Source: Cubamyces lactineus (Eukaryota; Basidiomycota; Agaricomycetes; Polyporales; Polyporaceae). Taken from it: a stretch of 64,000 bases of DNA. Shown here piece after piece: positions 51,831 through 64,000 of this stretch. Under the pieces are notes generated by a model. That model searched no databases, was not told the origin of the DNA, and saw nothing but the letters and a program-made list of their open reading frames with translations. Numbering within the stretch: position 1 is the first letter of the stretch; the number at the start of each line of letters is the position of its first letter. The stretch spans positions 62,001 through 126,000 of the forward strand of contig JACDTU010000036.1 in NCBI GenBank assembly GCA_022376465.1, read 5' to 3'. Both the position numbers and the translations under genes were made by a program.

Positions 51831-54531
51831 AGTCGGTGACTCATGGTCGTTCCCACACGTACGTGCGGTCAGTCCTCTTGCGCGAGGACACATACTAATC
51901 CTTGACGTGTGTCTCTGTGGAACGCGTTACCGACGCAGATTCATAGATTTTCACGACATCACGACATAGACGTTCCTCTCGCCATTTTACGATATAGACG
52001 TTTCTCTTACCATCGTCGTCAGAATGACATTCAGTCGTCAGCCCGCAAGTCATACTCTCAAGAGGAATGCGAGATCCCAACTTTCGCTTGGGCGTAGTGA
52101 GCTGGCAGAACAACCAAGCTCGGCCACGCCTTGCACTTTCTGTTCCATCTCGTTCAAGGCAAGAGAACACAAGCTTAAGACAACAGAGAACGCGCTGCCG
52201 ATCGTCATACGGTACTTTCGACGACAGCGCGTGACGGTCCGCGGTGACGGACACACAAACAAGTGCATGAATTACTTGAAAGGAGAGTCGCTGATTGAAC
52301 CCAATCGACTGAAGCTGAGTAAAGTAGGTACGTACACAAAGACTTCAGCTTCTCCCTTACCCCTCATGACCAAACACACACTTATATGTCTGCGACTCAG
52401 ATACATATTCAGATCCGGGGCAGAAGTCAGAGCCCCTCGCGCTACATCCCGCACCGCAGTACTGCTTGTGCTCTTCCCCATCAGCAATAAGTAGCCGGCC
52501 CCAGGAACGCTGGGAAGGCGATCCCATCATCTCATCTCATCGTCCTGCGACATACAGCACACATAACGTCACCCCGCGCCCAGTCTCCAGGAACCTACCA
52601 CTAGCCCCTCCCATCGTGATTTTGATCGCACTGGGCGGCCGCTACGCCACGGTGGCCATATGCATGGGCGTTCTATGCGATCACACATACGCATACGCGT
52701 AACGCGCCGTCCTGAAGGTGAGTGCGAGCAACACCGCCGATGCTGAGGGCGGGACCGTGGGCCTGTGGCGGCGACGCAACACCCGAACCCGCGCCCGAAC
52801 CCGCGCCCTCGAGATAACCCCGTTCGCGCTCATTATGATCGTTCTCGGATGTCGGCATGCAACGCGATGCACTTGCAGCCTCCCGGACGAGGTTCCCGCG
52901 CACCGTCCCATAGTCTATCAAGCCACCAAGCCCCCCCAGCTCAATGATTCCGTCATGCACTCGCACTGCGGCACTTCCAGCCTCCAGGCGAGATCTAAAG
53001 CTTCAAGTTGGCAACTTGAATTGGCGTGAGCGTCGGCTCGCGGGCTGATAGATCGTCTCAGGGATGCGACTTGGATCATGGTGATGCTTGGCACTTCATG
53101 CACATGGGCTCACCTGGGCTGTTCATGGCAGAGACGGCATTTTGCGAGCCCGACAAGACGCCTTTCCTACAGGCTAGGCTGCCAACGGATCTCCAAAATC
53201 ACAACAGTTGCGATCGCCATGGTCATGGCGTCCGTGCGCAGTGGGTGCTAACTTGAAGTGCTTGCAGCTGACCACACCATGTCGCACATGGGTGCATCTT
53301 CGTAGGTCTCATCGTCGTAACGTCGGACCCACTATAGTTCGTCTGAGGGTCGTTGCCAGTGAGAAGCACACCGGCATGTTCCAGGTGCCAGTGATCCACC
53401 CGGCGCGCTCGTCCAGCACCTGGTGGCCCAGGGCCTCAGGGCCCCGACGGCGTTCACCCATCACTCGTCACTCGTCAGACGGCGTGCTGTCGACCTGGAC
53501 AGTGGACACCACTGGTAAGTAAATCGGCCGGACGCTCGTTCGTTGCAATCAGAAAGAATGCCAGTGCGTAACGACGTCTGCGCGCTGCCAGTGGAGCCTG
53601 GCGCGCGGCGGGTAAGTTGTTGCTGGCCAAGTGAGTTGGTGCGAAGTTCTAACTGCTCTCCGACGCGCCAACGCGTCAACAGTGAACCGGTCACCCAGGG
53701 TCCGGGATACACACGCTGCGCGCCGCACGGACGCGTACGGTGTAGCAGGTCAAGCCTTCCATATACGGGTTGAAAGGAGGGCACGGACTGGCGATAGCTC
53801 CGGAGACCTCTGTCTTCTTCGAATTCGAAGCTCAAAGACGTGCGGTCGACGGTGGTTATAGAGCGAGTGCCTAGATGAAAGATGTCGATGCAGGTCTCAA
53901 GAAGCTGGCCAGCCTCAAAGTGATCCGACGCAATCGACAGCACGGAGTTCTGGGGGATCCTTCTCAGGCTCATGCATATGCATATCATAGTCGGGCGCTG
54001 ATTCTGAATTTGCTCAGCCTGGCTCCGGGTCTTCGTGGGCACTACTATCTAGCGAAAGTTAGAATACGCCTACGCGATGGCCGTGGGTGTGCTGAGCCGC
54101 CTCCAGGCTCGCAACCGCCAGGAACGGCAGCGCGGTCGACCCAGACCAGGCCACGCTGTTTCGAATTCTGCTCAAGCGTTGCATGAACAACCTGAATTCG
54201 AAGTTGGCTCAGCTGGCTTCTGCGACGTCTACGGCCGGCGTCCTACGTCAGCGCCGTGTCGCGAGGCACGCGTCGCACGGAGGTCTCCTTTACCAATTGA
54301 CTTCTGTCTCGTCCAAGTAAACACCACCGCATACAGTCACCATCATTGCGTATTCTAGCCAAACTCAATGGATGCTAGCCTACCATAGTTATCATGTATC
54401 TATTGCGAGTGCTAGACACCATGCGGCCACAGCCGACGTCCCACCCACACCGTGACTGCTCGCGGCCAAGAGCTTCCCCGCGGCTGCCCGTGTTCCTAGC
54501 GTAAGCTAAGCCTTCGTTCTTCAAGTTGCCT
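51831..54531. other. No gene seen
   Basis: About 2.7 kb without a frame that I recognise. Short open frames have no family resemblance or consistent splice structure. Confidence 0.4.
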
Positions 54532-54539
54532 GCCTGCCG

Positions 54540-57500
54540 CAGGGCTTGGCTTGGATAGTGCCATCCATGGATATCCGCGGATGGTATCCGTTTCTCACGT
54601 ATCCGTTCGCAGGAGGAAGCCATCCGTTTGGGCAACCTCCTTTCCCACGCCCCCTGAAGTCACACTCCGTCACCGAGCAGTAACAGAGGCGTCACCTGAC
54701 CTTGCAAGCGACACGCGTCCTTGCTCGTACTCGGCGACTAGTACTCGTCGTGCCTCAACCGCGTCGCGCTGTGCCTTCCTCATGCTCCCATTGATGTTCA
54801 CCTGAGAGGCTGAGACCTACTAGGGCTTCAAGATCCGTCCAACCCCAACCCGCAGCTTCAGGACGATGGATGTATATAGGGCTAGGACACTGAATAGACA
54901 AGTTTTCTTTCATCCTACGTGTTTCCGCCTGGAAACAGCAGGCCACGGTCTTTACTCGGTATGAACCCATATAATACTCCTCAGCACACTCCTTACTATT
55001 CCCCTGGATCATCTGCGCTTCCAAGCTCCTCTGGTCTGTCTAGTAGCTCTGGGTACACGGACGTATCCCTCACCTCCGCAACTGCAGCCCAAGTAGCATC
55101 ACGCGTCACCCAACACTTCTCCCCTGCAACAATTGAACCCACCCGGAAGCGTAATCGTACAAGTCTACCTCAGGGCACTGCCGAAGAGCGCGAACTTGTT
55201 GAGCTTTCTCAGCTCAGTGACGAAGAACTTGCACAGAGGGACGATGCCATCGTACTCGGTGAGATTTCCTGGATACTATCAGTGCGTAGAGGAGTCTAAT
55301 CACAGCTACAGCAACCATCGAGTTCCGCCTACAATCTCCATGCTATGGGCACTATAACAAGAGCATTGTTCGCTGCGTAAGTAACGGCAAGCCCGTCCTG
55401 TGCCTACGTTTGGACTGCAAGTACAACAACCCCACACACAAACCGCAGCTACGGCCGAGGCTCAAGCTCAAGGACGGGACGACAAACTTTCTTAATACTG
55501 CCAGGAGCTGCGACCAGCAACGTGGTATAGGGCCGTCGCCGCTGTCACCTCTTCCACCTTATACGGAGGCAAGGCACCGCGCTTTGATTGCAGTCCACTT
55601 GTCAGCACGTAAGCGACCATTCCATTCAGTGGAGGATCCGGAATATGGGAAGGAACTCCGGCTCGTTTCGCAAAATAGGTCGCTCCGGACTCCGTCACAG
55701 GAGACGGTCCGGGACGATGTTGAACGGTTGTATGAGGGATTCGCGCCACGGTTGACAGCCTATTTCGAGGTACGCAGTGAGTCCACTACGTTCACCGTAC
55801 AATGTCTTATGATATACATGCCTACAGCGTCGCAACCGGTGCTTCCACATTCTGCTGGATGGATGGACGTCTCCGATTCATACCTCGAATATTGGTATTG
55901 TCCTTGTCTGGGAGGACGGCGGGCAAATGTTCCACTCGCTGCTAGAGCTCATTAAGTAAGTGCTCTCATCTTACATCCCAACTAATCATCTAACTCATAT
56001 CAGGTTGACTGAGCGCCATACTGGTGCATATCTTGCAGAGCGCGTTGCTGAAACGCTCGCACGGTACAGGATTGCAAAATGGGTATGCCTACGTCGAGTC
56101 TACAGGCTTAAGCTGTGTCTAACTATGTTTAGCTCTTTCTCATCAACGAGGACAATGCAGGCAACTGCGATACGACTGCGAGGAGCCTTTCGAGACATAT
56201 CCCACACTTCCGGGGCCTTGCTGATCGGCTCCGATGCTTTCTCCATTGTGTACAGCTCTCAGCAGATGTATGTCCTCCGCCAAGCTGCGCTATTGACTTA
56301 CTGATGCCTTTTGCAGATGCTTCTATCGTTCTTTAACAAACAGTATAAGCGCAAGCGCGGTACACCATCAGCAATCTCGGCGAGCAGCACATCGGCCCCC
56401 GATGCGGACTCGGACCCAGTCGAGCGCGACCTACAAGAGATACTTGGAGATATTGAGACCGAGGTAGAGGCACTCAGCTGCCTCATTGTCGACAGCGGCC
56501 GCATCGAACATGACGATGCGGCAGTCAAGACGATACGCCAGCAAGCTGTTCTCGAGATGTCTAGGAGAGGTGTGACCTTCACACCAGCTGAAGCTGCGTC
56601 TGCGATCAAAGTATTGCCGAAGGTACGTACATCCAGGTATTGGTATAACTGCAAACTAACTCATGTATACAGCATGCTGCCCTTGCTATCAAGACACGGG
56701 ACAACGGTCATATCCCGGACACCTTTGAACGGTTGGTGTCCCAATACCCAGCTGACCGGCGGCACGGTGAGTACCGCAATCTCTCGCCGCGCAATGCAAC
56801 TCGTTGGGGCTCCGATTATCGACTATTACAGTCATACCATGCATTGCGGGGGGCCGTCGACCGGCTCCTCACTCTTCCTCTTGGTCTCAGCAATCTCAAG
56901 CTGACTCCTGTCGAAGAGACACTATCCCACAACCTACGTGACATGCTCGCGGTACGTATACTGATGTCTCTTATGCATTCCCCCTGTAGGCTGATGTGAT
57001 TCAGCCCATTGAAGAGGTTATGAAAGCCTTCCAGACTGGCGATGTCCCACTCCTTATGGACGTTGTCCCTGCGTACGATCTTTTGCAGCGCGACTTTCAC
57101 ACCATGGCCAATGATGAGACCCTACCTGGTGTCTGCCGTGTCGCTGCTCACGCAGCATACCTTATGACGCGCAAGTATTACAACCGCCTGGACGAATGTG
57201 AAGCATACTTCCTTGCCATAGGTATGTTCCATCTACTACCCTGACAGTCACAAACGTGCTTACGAGACGCCTTGTAGTGATGTGCCCTGATCGAAAGCTG
57301 GAATGGTTTATTGACCATGGCTGGGATCATGAAGACGTCACTCAAATCCGTGATATAGCTATTGAACGCTTCTTTGCACGGTTCAAGGTGGCAGCCTCAC
57401 AAGCTGGGATCGGACTGACTTCGCCGTCGTCAAGTCAATATTCCCATACAGTATGTCTCTAAACCCTCTCAGCTATTGTCATTGCAGCTAAGTCACACCT

Positions 57501-58429
57501 CACTGGCAGGGCGAGGGTGTTAGTCGGTGGTGCACCCATCAGCCACGCCAACTGCCAACATCCTCAGTCAACCAATCCGACTTCGATAACATCAAACACT
57601 ACCTCTCCCTTCCACCGCACCCTCTTCCCCCAGGCTTGACTGTCCTTCAGTTTTGGGATAGCCAGCTGAAGGTAACCCCGAGCCTCGCTGCCATGGGTCT
57701 AGCATACACTTCAGCTCCTGGTGTGTGTATTTGCATGTCCACGCTGCAGTAAACTCACATTCAACGGACTAACAATGATGGACAGCGTCGACGGCCCAGT
57801 GGAGCGTGAGTTCTCTGTGGGCCGAACACAAATCAACTGGAACCAAGAGTCGATGTCCTCGCAAACGTTCCGCGCGAAGATGTGCATTGCTGCATGGTCG
57901 AGTGCACCATGGTACGATGAGGATGTTGCAACACAAATCATTGCAGATCATAGCAGGCCTCTTCAACCTTCCTCCTCAGCTTCTGCCTAGATGCTCTTAT
58001 ACTGTATAGCCTTTGTCCGTTTTAAAAGCTCACACCATACTAACATATACTTGCCAGACCACTTGGGTCGCTACAGTACTTACATCTTCTTTGCATCACA
58101 CGAAAATGGCCTGATGGTACATAATTACGAGCACATTGTACTACCTTCTAATACATACACTCATTTATTAATGCTGACCATTCACCCAACGTGTGCAACA
58201 ATGGTCTCGGAGACAAGTGCCTTGCCCATCGTAACTGGTATACCAACTCTGTCGCACTTGTCGCCACAGCCGCGGCGGTCGCCCAACTGTGACTTTCGAG
58301 CACTGCGCCTGCTGCTTATGTCATGTCACTGCCAGGACCCGTGGGAATGGATCCTAACGGATGCTCTATCCGCGGATGGCGTTACCACGGATGCCCGGAT
58401 TATCCAGGATATATCCAAGCCAAGCCCTG
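54540..58429 (+). mobile_element. hAT transposon 2, complete ends
   Basis: Begins CAGGGCTTGGCTTGGATA and ends with its inverse (TATCCAAGCCAAGCCCTG). The 8-bp duplication GCCTGCCG is at 54532-54539 and 58430-58437. Length 3890 bp. Subterminal GGATATCCGCGGATGG-like motifs (54570-54600 and 58360-58400) are repeated in inverted orientation, as expected for transposase binding sites. It encodes one multi-exon transposase. Confidence 0.94.
54961..57990 (+). CDS. hAT 2 transposase, multi-exon
   Basis: Starts MNPYNTPQHTPYYS with a Ser-rich N terminus and acidic stretch. The second block (55330-55750) has a BED-like Cys pair region (LDCKYNNPTHKP...GTTNFLNTARSC) and PYTEARHRALIAVHLSARKRPF. Next come FHILLDGWTSP, LLELIKLTERHTGAYLAER and DNAGNCDTT, the RNase H-like core. 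AFERLVSQYPADRRHGEY, NATRWGSDYRLLQSYHALRG and LIMTRKYYNRL-like segments follow, and the dimerisation end has VEREFSVGRTQINW. At least seven short introns are needed. At the last junction (about 57720-57790) the simple splice gives a frame one base off from the dimerisation motif, so either another acceptor is used or a single-base indel has damaged it. Confidence 0.75.
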
Positions 58430-58757
58430 GCCTGCCGTCTTCTCACACCCCAGTTGCCCGCTTCCCAACCCACAGCAGTTTTACACCGTGCCAGTGCTTC
58501 CAAGCATCTGATTCAGCACGCGCTGTGTCTTCCACGCCTCAAGCCGCGGTGCAGTGCAGATGTCCAGCCTCAATTTAGGCTTGGGCTGAGCATTGAGCAG
58601 TGAGCATCCCCATCCCCACTTGACAGACCACTTGAACGGGGTACCCCGGTGTACAAACCAACAGCCACCCGACGTCCACACGTCGTCGAAACCTCGCCAT
58701 TCTCGGCGTAGCGTACTACTACAGGACTGGCTTAGCAAGTGCCTGGTGGCACACCGT
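58430..58757. other. No gene seen
   Basis: Short flank between hAT 2 and the MITE. Confidence 0.4.
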
Positions 58758-58765
58758 GGCAACGC

Positions 58766-58946
58766 AGGACCCCTGACAAGCACCCAATATGCCTGATCCC
58801 CATGATCCGGACATTTGGGGCTTTTTTCGACACTCGAGTTACGCCAAATGTCCTGAAACGCACGAATCCGATGTCAGAAAGCGTGGGAAAATTTTGACAA
58901 TGTCCGGATTCGGGATCAGGCATTTGGGTCAATTGTCAGGGGTCCT
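58766..58946. mobile_element. 181-bp MITE with 8-bp TSD
   Basis: Terminal inverted repeats of about 50 bp (AGGACCCCTGACAA... and, further in, ATGCCTGATCCC...TCCGGACATT) make it nearly a foldback. It is flanked by GGCAACGC at 58758-58765 and 58947-58954. The 8-bp duplication fits a hAT-mobilised element, but the termini are unlike those of hAT 1 and hAT 2 here, so its transposase source is not in this window. Confidence 0.88.
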
Positions 58947-58954
58947 GGCAACGC

Positions 58955-60686
58955 TCAGATTTTGAGGCTTAGGCTTGAGTCCCACCGGCAACTGGGCCGG
59001 TCACTCAGTGGCAGCTGGGAGCCTGGGACGAACCGTCCCAACACAGCTACTCCCTTACACACCTCAGGCTTAAGACTTACGCTCGCAGGGTCCCCGCCTC
59101 GGCTCCCGATGGGGCTATATGAGGTACATACTTACGGCGCGCACTTCACTTTCCCGAGTCGAGACGTCTCGATACGTGCCGGGTGCGGTAGGTGCTATCG
59201 TACGCCGTCGTACTACGTACTGCGCCGTGGTTATATGGTTGATCGTGCCGTAACGCAACAGCCGCACCTGCACGCGCGCAGCAAGGGCGGGGGCGATCGG
59301 TGGGAGCGTAGCCACTCATGGGGAGCGCGGGGAGCGGGGTCACCGGGGTGGGACGCGCGAGCCTTTGTGGGTGCATGTGCACGTCCAGTTGACCTACCCG
59401 AGGATAAATGAGGGTAGATGCGGGGTGATACCGCGGCCTGCGCAAGGATGCGGCGGTGGTGGTGGTGGTGGCATCCTAGTAACCGAGTCGGGGAGGCTGA
59501 GGCAACGAAGCCAGCGGCGCGACGCGCGAGTATTACATTGGAGGGGGTATACCGTACGCGTTAGAACACTACGTGGGTGGTGTATATGTGCATTCTTATC
59601 CTATCTTCTACCTCAGCTGACCAGACAACTCCCATTATCCCAACTTCGACTCCAAACCCTGATCCCAAACAATGTCCGTGCAGCAAATGTCAACCCTTGC
59701 GCAGCCATGGCGTGTATGTGCAGGAAAGAAGCGCGGGTAAGGCGCGGAGGAGGGAAGGGGAAGGAGTCGGGGGTATTGATATCGGAGCGGCTCCTCTATG
59801 TACGGTATTAACGAGCGAAAGCGTGTATGCACAGCAGTACGACTTGATGATGGTGTGTATGTTGGTATGATGCGTGGATGCGTGGGTGTTGCCCGGCGAA
59901 GGTTGGGCGGTGTGCGGTGCGAGTGCGGCCGACTGGTGATACATTCGCGCGTGCATATCGGGGAGCACCAAGCCAAGATAACACCAAAGAAGGAAGAGAC
60001 ATCTCAGCACGACCGTTATACACACCAACGAAAAGGACAGAGGCGCACGTTTTGTATTTTGTATTTCGTATTCTGTTAATGGTTGATTGTGATTGTGATT
60101 GATTGCAGGAGCCCCGATGCGAATGCGACTATACACAGCGAACGTACACAGCGAAGAAAAGACAGTGCCCCGCGCGCGCCCGGGGCTGTGGGTGGTCGGA
60201 TGGTGAGTAGTAGAAGTGCGAGCTCGAGAAGCGGAGGGATGAGAGATGACGAGGGGGAGTTGCTCGAGCCTCGGAGCGTGGTGTGGCCTCTTCCTTTTGG
60301 TTCGGATTTGGGATGTCGGATTTGGGGTGGGGGGTTCGCGGGGTCACGGTATGCCCTCCGAGCGACGACAGCGGTGGCGGGCGTTCTCCGGCAGGGATGA
60401 TGATGGTACAGCACGAACGGGCGAGGCTGAAGTGCGAAGTGCAAGGACGGGGAGCAAGATGCGGGTGCGGGAAACGGGTGAAGCGGGTAAGCAATATACG
60501 GCGCACGTTCGGTAAAGTATAAAACGTCCACACAAGTCTTCCAACATCGAACTTGAAAACGGAGCTCCAAGTTTCCGAACGTGCCCAGAACCTAGAACCT
60601 AGAAGCGAGCGCGACACGCGCTGCCCGTTCGCGCGCGGCGAACAAACCGAAAGAGGCCCGCGCGCGCACGACGAGCCTTTGCCCAC
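58955..60686. other. No gene seen; short GGT microsatellite
   Basis: No supported gene. A (GGT)n run lies at about 59453-59471. The GC-rich frames on both strands at 59100-60560 lack recognisable domains. Confidence 0.4.
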
Positions 60687-62332
60687 TCAATACGGCGGCC
60701 GCTTGAACTCGGCGCTGATCTCCGCATCGCCCATCTCGGGGTCGACGACGCGCGTCTTCTGCGTCTCGCCCTCCGAGTTGTAGTCCGACAGCCGGTCCTC
60801 GTCCGCGACGGTGAACGTCTGCATCTGCACGTGCACGCCGTCGCTCAGGTCCGACTTGTGCTTGATCGTCCCCCGCCCGACCGCCGTCGTCGGCGAGATC
60901 CCGATCGTGTTCGCGCTCGTCGCCGGGTTCGCGACACGGAAGCTGTGGCCGGTGCTCGAGCTGCAACGTGGCTGCGGTTAGCATAGGAGTTGGTTGGGGT
61001 GGTGGGAGGAAGGTACGTACAAGACCTCAGGGCCGCGTTGCGAGAATTTCGTCAGGCGGCGTACTGCGCGGCAAGCTACGATCTATAAGAGAAAGTGAGC
61101 AACGAGCTACAAGGGGGAAGAAACAGGGGATGCGACGAACCGTGGAGAAGATCGCCGCAGGCACGTTGAAGATGACGCTCATGATCGCGTTCAAGTTGAG
61201 CATGATGAACACCGTCGCGAGGAGGTTAGAGAGGAACGCGATGATGAAGTACACCAGGCCGTCCTTGAACAGGAGCATCATGAGCTGCGAGCGGCCGCCC
61301 TTGACGCCGAGCACGAGCTTGTACATGCTGAGGAGGAGGATGACGAGGTCGAAGCACATCGAGTAGATGAACGTCGCCGCGAGGATCGTGTTGTTCGAGC
61401 CCGTCACCTGGCACCCCGCGCCGTCCACCCACGACGCCTTCACGAGCACACCTTGGAGGATGAGCGACCAGTGGCCGAGGATGATGACGATGATGGGGAT
61501 GACGATCCACTTGTGGTGCGACCACAGCGCCATCCTGCGCGCGCGCGGGACCGCAGCGTCAGTCTGGGATCTGATACACACGAGGGGATCCGCAGAAGGG
61601 AGGTAGAGACTCACGTCCGGATCGACAGGTTGATGCTGGCCAGACCAGAGGCAGCCTGTCCAGTGATCTGCAATTCCAAGGGGGCGATCCGTCAACCATA
61701 TGCGCGCGCGAAAGCGAGAGTGCCGCAGCATACCTGGTTGAAGGTGTACAGCGCCTGACAGTTAATCTCGCTAGGTTACGGGAAACGTTGCAAGTCAGGG
61801 ATGCGGGATCGACGCGATGTGTTCTTCGCGAACTTACGTCGTCGTATCAAGCGCAATGAGCCTACGGCCACGCGCGAGTCAGCAAAAGGCCGGTGGAGTG
61901 CCAAGTAAGGTACGTACAGTCCTATCATCGTGAACAGCAGGCAATATCTGTTCAGGAAGTAGAAGACCTGCGCGCGACGTCAGTAAAGGCTGCGCGCACA
62001 GCTGCGAGAGAAGCCATTTACCGCAGGGTAATGGAAGCGCTTCTTGCCGGTGATGAAAGCCCACTCAAAGTCGAGCGAAGTGGCGACCTCCCAGCTGCGA
62101 AGGCGCGCGCACGCGTCAGAACGCGTCAACAAACGCCGCGTCGCCCGGGGAACTCACATATAGAGACCGGCGAGGACGTGCATGAACTTGAGGAAGACAG
62201 CTGTAGAAGGCGGCGGGGCGGGCGATCAGCGAACATGTCCGAGAGCGGAGAGGAGCGTGCATGACCGCGATCGAGAAGACGCGACGTACTAGCATCGAGA
62301 ATGAGCTCCGCTTGGGAGTTCCAGTCGACCAT
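60687..62332 (-). CDS. Basidiomycete integral membrane protein, intact, unknown function
   Basis: Ten exons on minus: 62332-62290, 62200-62158, 62094-62022, 61967-61918, 61861-61838, 61770-61734, 61667-61615, 61534-61141, 61082-61021 and 60960-60687. Phases agree at every junction, giving 350 residues. Start MVDWNSQAELILDAS, then IWEVATSLDFEWAFITGKKR, VFYFLNRYCLLFTMIG and ALYTFNQITGQAA. Membrane helices include IVIPIIVIILGHWSLILQGV, TFIYSMCFDLVILLLSMYKL, KDGLVYFIIAFLSNLLATVF and AIMSVIFNVPAAIF; the soluble tail ends AEFKRPPY. The pattern matches a family common in Agaricomycetes, with about seven helices. No function is known to me. It is the only clearly undamaged host gene in the window. 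Confidence 0.88.
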
Positions 62333-63077
62333 GGTGACCTAGGTGGCTGTATGGGGAGGTGGGGGTAGGGTGTGGAGGAAGGCGGGAGGAAGGAAGGGAG
62401 GGGGAGGCAGAGTGAGACGCGAACCCGGAGGAGGGAGCTCTGGGGGAAGGGACGGTAGCTGGACGGGACGGGCGGGTATTTACATGGGTCGAGAACAGGA
62501 CGAGGAGATTGCGAATGTATGAGGGGATCCCGCGGACAAAAAAAATCGAGCAGTCAAAAACTAGTACTAGGTTGAGCACTGGGGCTCCCGTGACTCGAAC
62601 TCATACTCAGCGCTCACTCGCCCTCAGCACTCGCACTCAGTTCAGCGCCTACTCGCACTCGGCACTCGGACTTAACGCTCGCGCACTTGGTACATATCCA
62701 TTCCCTTGTATCCTTGTACTTGTGCTCAGGCGCAATGCTAGCACTGCTCAACACTTCGGGCTGGGTACTTAGCACAAGGTACGTACATTAAGGAATTTTG
62801 TAGCGTAGTTGCATGATCTGTTAATACGTCCACACACGACAGAGGGAGGAGTTGCCATCTGTATATGTCTAGATCTGCGTTGTACCATTGTACCACGCAC
62901 GGACAAAACATTGATAACTACCCAGTAACTGGTCTTCCGCTTAGGGTCCATTCACGACCCTGCTATTCCACTTGAGATAAGAACTCGACAGCGTGATAAG
63001 GTAATCTTCTTGTCGCTCTTTCTCTTCTCACTGCTCTTGTACTTGTCTTGCGGCGGCAAGCTTGAGCGACAACAGCC
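62333..63077. promoter_or_regulatory. Shared upstream region between divergent genes
   Basis: 745 bp between two divergently transcribed genes. It contains purine-rich GGGAGGAAGG runs next to the membrane protein start and a cluster of CACTCG-type repeats at about 62600-62680. No gene. Promoter function is inferred from position only. Confidence 0.4.
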
Positions 63078-64000
63078 ATGTCTATGCCTATGGATACAGA
63101 CACTGTTGACCTGAAGCCCTGCAATGAATGCGGGTGCACAGATTATATGCCTTGGCCGGTTCGTCTCTATTATCATTGTACGCGTGAGCTCCCCTGACTC
63201 AAAGTTGTGCCTTTAGACCCAGCACCAGCCTGGCATGCAAGAGCCTGGCTCTCATGCAGGGCCACTATGTGCATGTAGTCATGGCGCAGATACACATGGT
63301 CTCAATACGCCTGCGCCGAGTCTGCCGCCTCGCGTGTGTCCACGTAACAGACAAAACTTTTTTGTTGCGGTATGTTTCTAGTATCTAGCATGGCCTTGCC
63401 GCAAACAGCTGACCTCTGAATCGCAGGCCGGGGGTGAGGCAGCGAACAACCCCTGTGCCAGATGCACATGCGGGGAGCAATACATTGTGCATTTTCCTGC
63501 ACGGGCAACTACACATGCTGGCGCTTCTGCCCACGGTGACAATAGGGCGCCAGCACTGGCAACAGCACCCGGGCCGTCCACCGCACTGGGGGGAGTACCC
63601 GGCTTCAGGAGCAATGGAGTACGTATGATTCAATAACACTCCAAAATTATACACCCGCTGATTTCAGGAACGGCTGTTCACCAGACGCAAAGAGCGGGGT
63701 CGATGCCTACGACACATCGTCCAGCAGTTGGCATCTGGCACGATGCTCATCACGGAGACTCTGCTTCCACTCCGCAACCTCAGCCACTGCCCCTCTCGTT
63801 GACCCGCCATGATGGCATCTCTCGTATTCAGGTTCCCAATGCGGCATTTGGCGAGGATCGCAGCCCTGCCCTTCCAGCACACGTATCGAGCGTTGGGCAG
63901 GCCCCAGCATCTGGACCTAGTCGTAACCTTAGCACGGCAAGGCCTCAGGCTCATGCTACACGTACATCATTTGCCCCCAGAATAACAGATCCGATACCAG
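63078..64000 (+). CDS. Cysteine-rich protein, 5' part, runs off the window
   Basis: ATG 63078. Exons 63078-63158, 63217-63369 and 63427-about 63633 join in phase; a fourth exon probably starts after GTTCACCAG (about 63685) and stays open to the edge. The N-terminal part has three Cys clusters: PCNECGCTDYM, LCACSHGADTHG and CARCTCGEQYIVHF, resembling small zinc-ribbon units (CxxCxC and CxCxHxxxxH). A low-complexity Pro/Ala/Ser-rich region follows. I do not recognise the family. Confidence 0.55.

Noticed and set aside
59100..60560. Overlapping frames of up to 185 codons
   Set aside because: They occur on both strands at once in GC-rich, low-complexity sequence and resemble no family.

Overview
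The window looks like part of a basidiomycete (Agaricomycete) nuclear genome. The genes have many short GT-AG introns of about 45-70 bp, and the families present are typical of mushroom genomes: Plavaka transposase, Helitron RepHel with a cysteine-peptidase-like tail, chromodomain Ty3/gypsy elements, a TET/JBP-like gene fragment and a basidiomycete membrane protein family. The species is not identified.

Roughly 1-46.3 kb is a nest of mobile elements. The oldest visible layer is a minus-strand Helitron (RepHel pieces at 33277-30782, 23413-22141 and 15811-12329). It was split by a Ty1/copia element (15812-22140, TSD CCCCA), by a 10-exon Plavaka element (about 23414-30781, candidate 9-bp repeat AATCCATGC) and, upstream of its coding region, by a hAT element (33500-46323, TSD GTCAGAGG). 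That hAT was itself split by an almost pristine Ty3/gypsy element, copy 2 (34571-43477, TSD AGAGT, LTRs apparently identical). A second gypsy element of the same family, copy 1 (2831-11742), lies to the left; it has mismatched LTRs, no TSD and a nonsense codon in pol. Left of it are a 21-bp minisatellite and the 5' exons of a TET/JBP-like gene.

From 46.3 kb rightwards the sequence is mostly host-like but damaged: a 5'-truncated LamB/YcsF (5-oxoprolinase subunit A) gene, then an FAD monooxygenase 5' part abutting an MFS transporter 3' part inside an intron. A second hAT (54540-58429) has matching TIRs and TSD, and a 181-bp MITE has an 8-bp TSD. An intact 10-exon membrane protein gene (60687-62332, minus) and the 5' part of a cysteine-rich gene running off the right edge complete the window.

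The most unusual signals are in the retrotransposons. The gypsy family has a leader of about 1.08 kb with no ATG in any frame. This leader contains a 300-codon ORF without any ATG, whose stop overlaps the Gag start as ATGA. Self-priming complementarity and a GGGTTTT -1 frameshift site are also present, and an extra ORF follows pol. The copia element likewise has a 965-nt ATG-free stretch in front of Gag, with an open in-frame N-terminal extension. That extension and the N terminus of gypsy Gag share a gap-free Cys/His motif (CSxLxH-x10-YY-x9-C-x4-CPxRY), which looks like a common, possibly undescribed zinc-binding module in two retrotransposon superfamilies.
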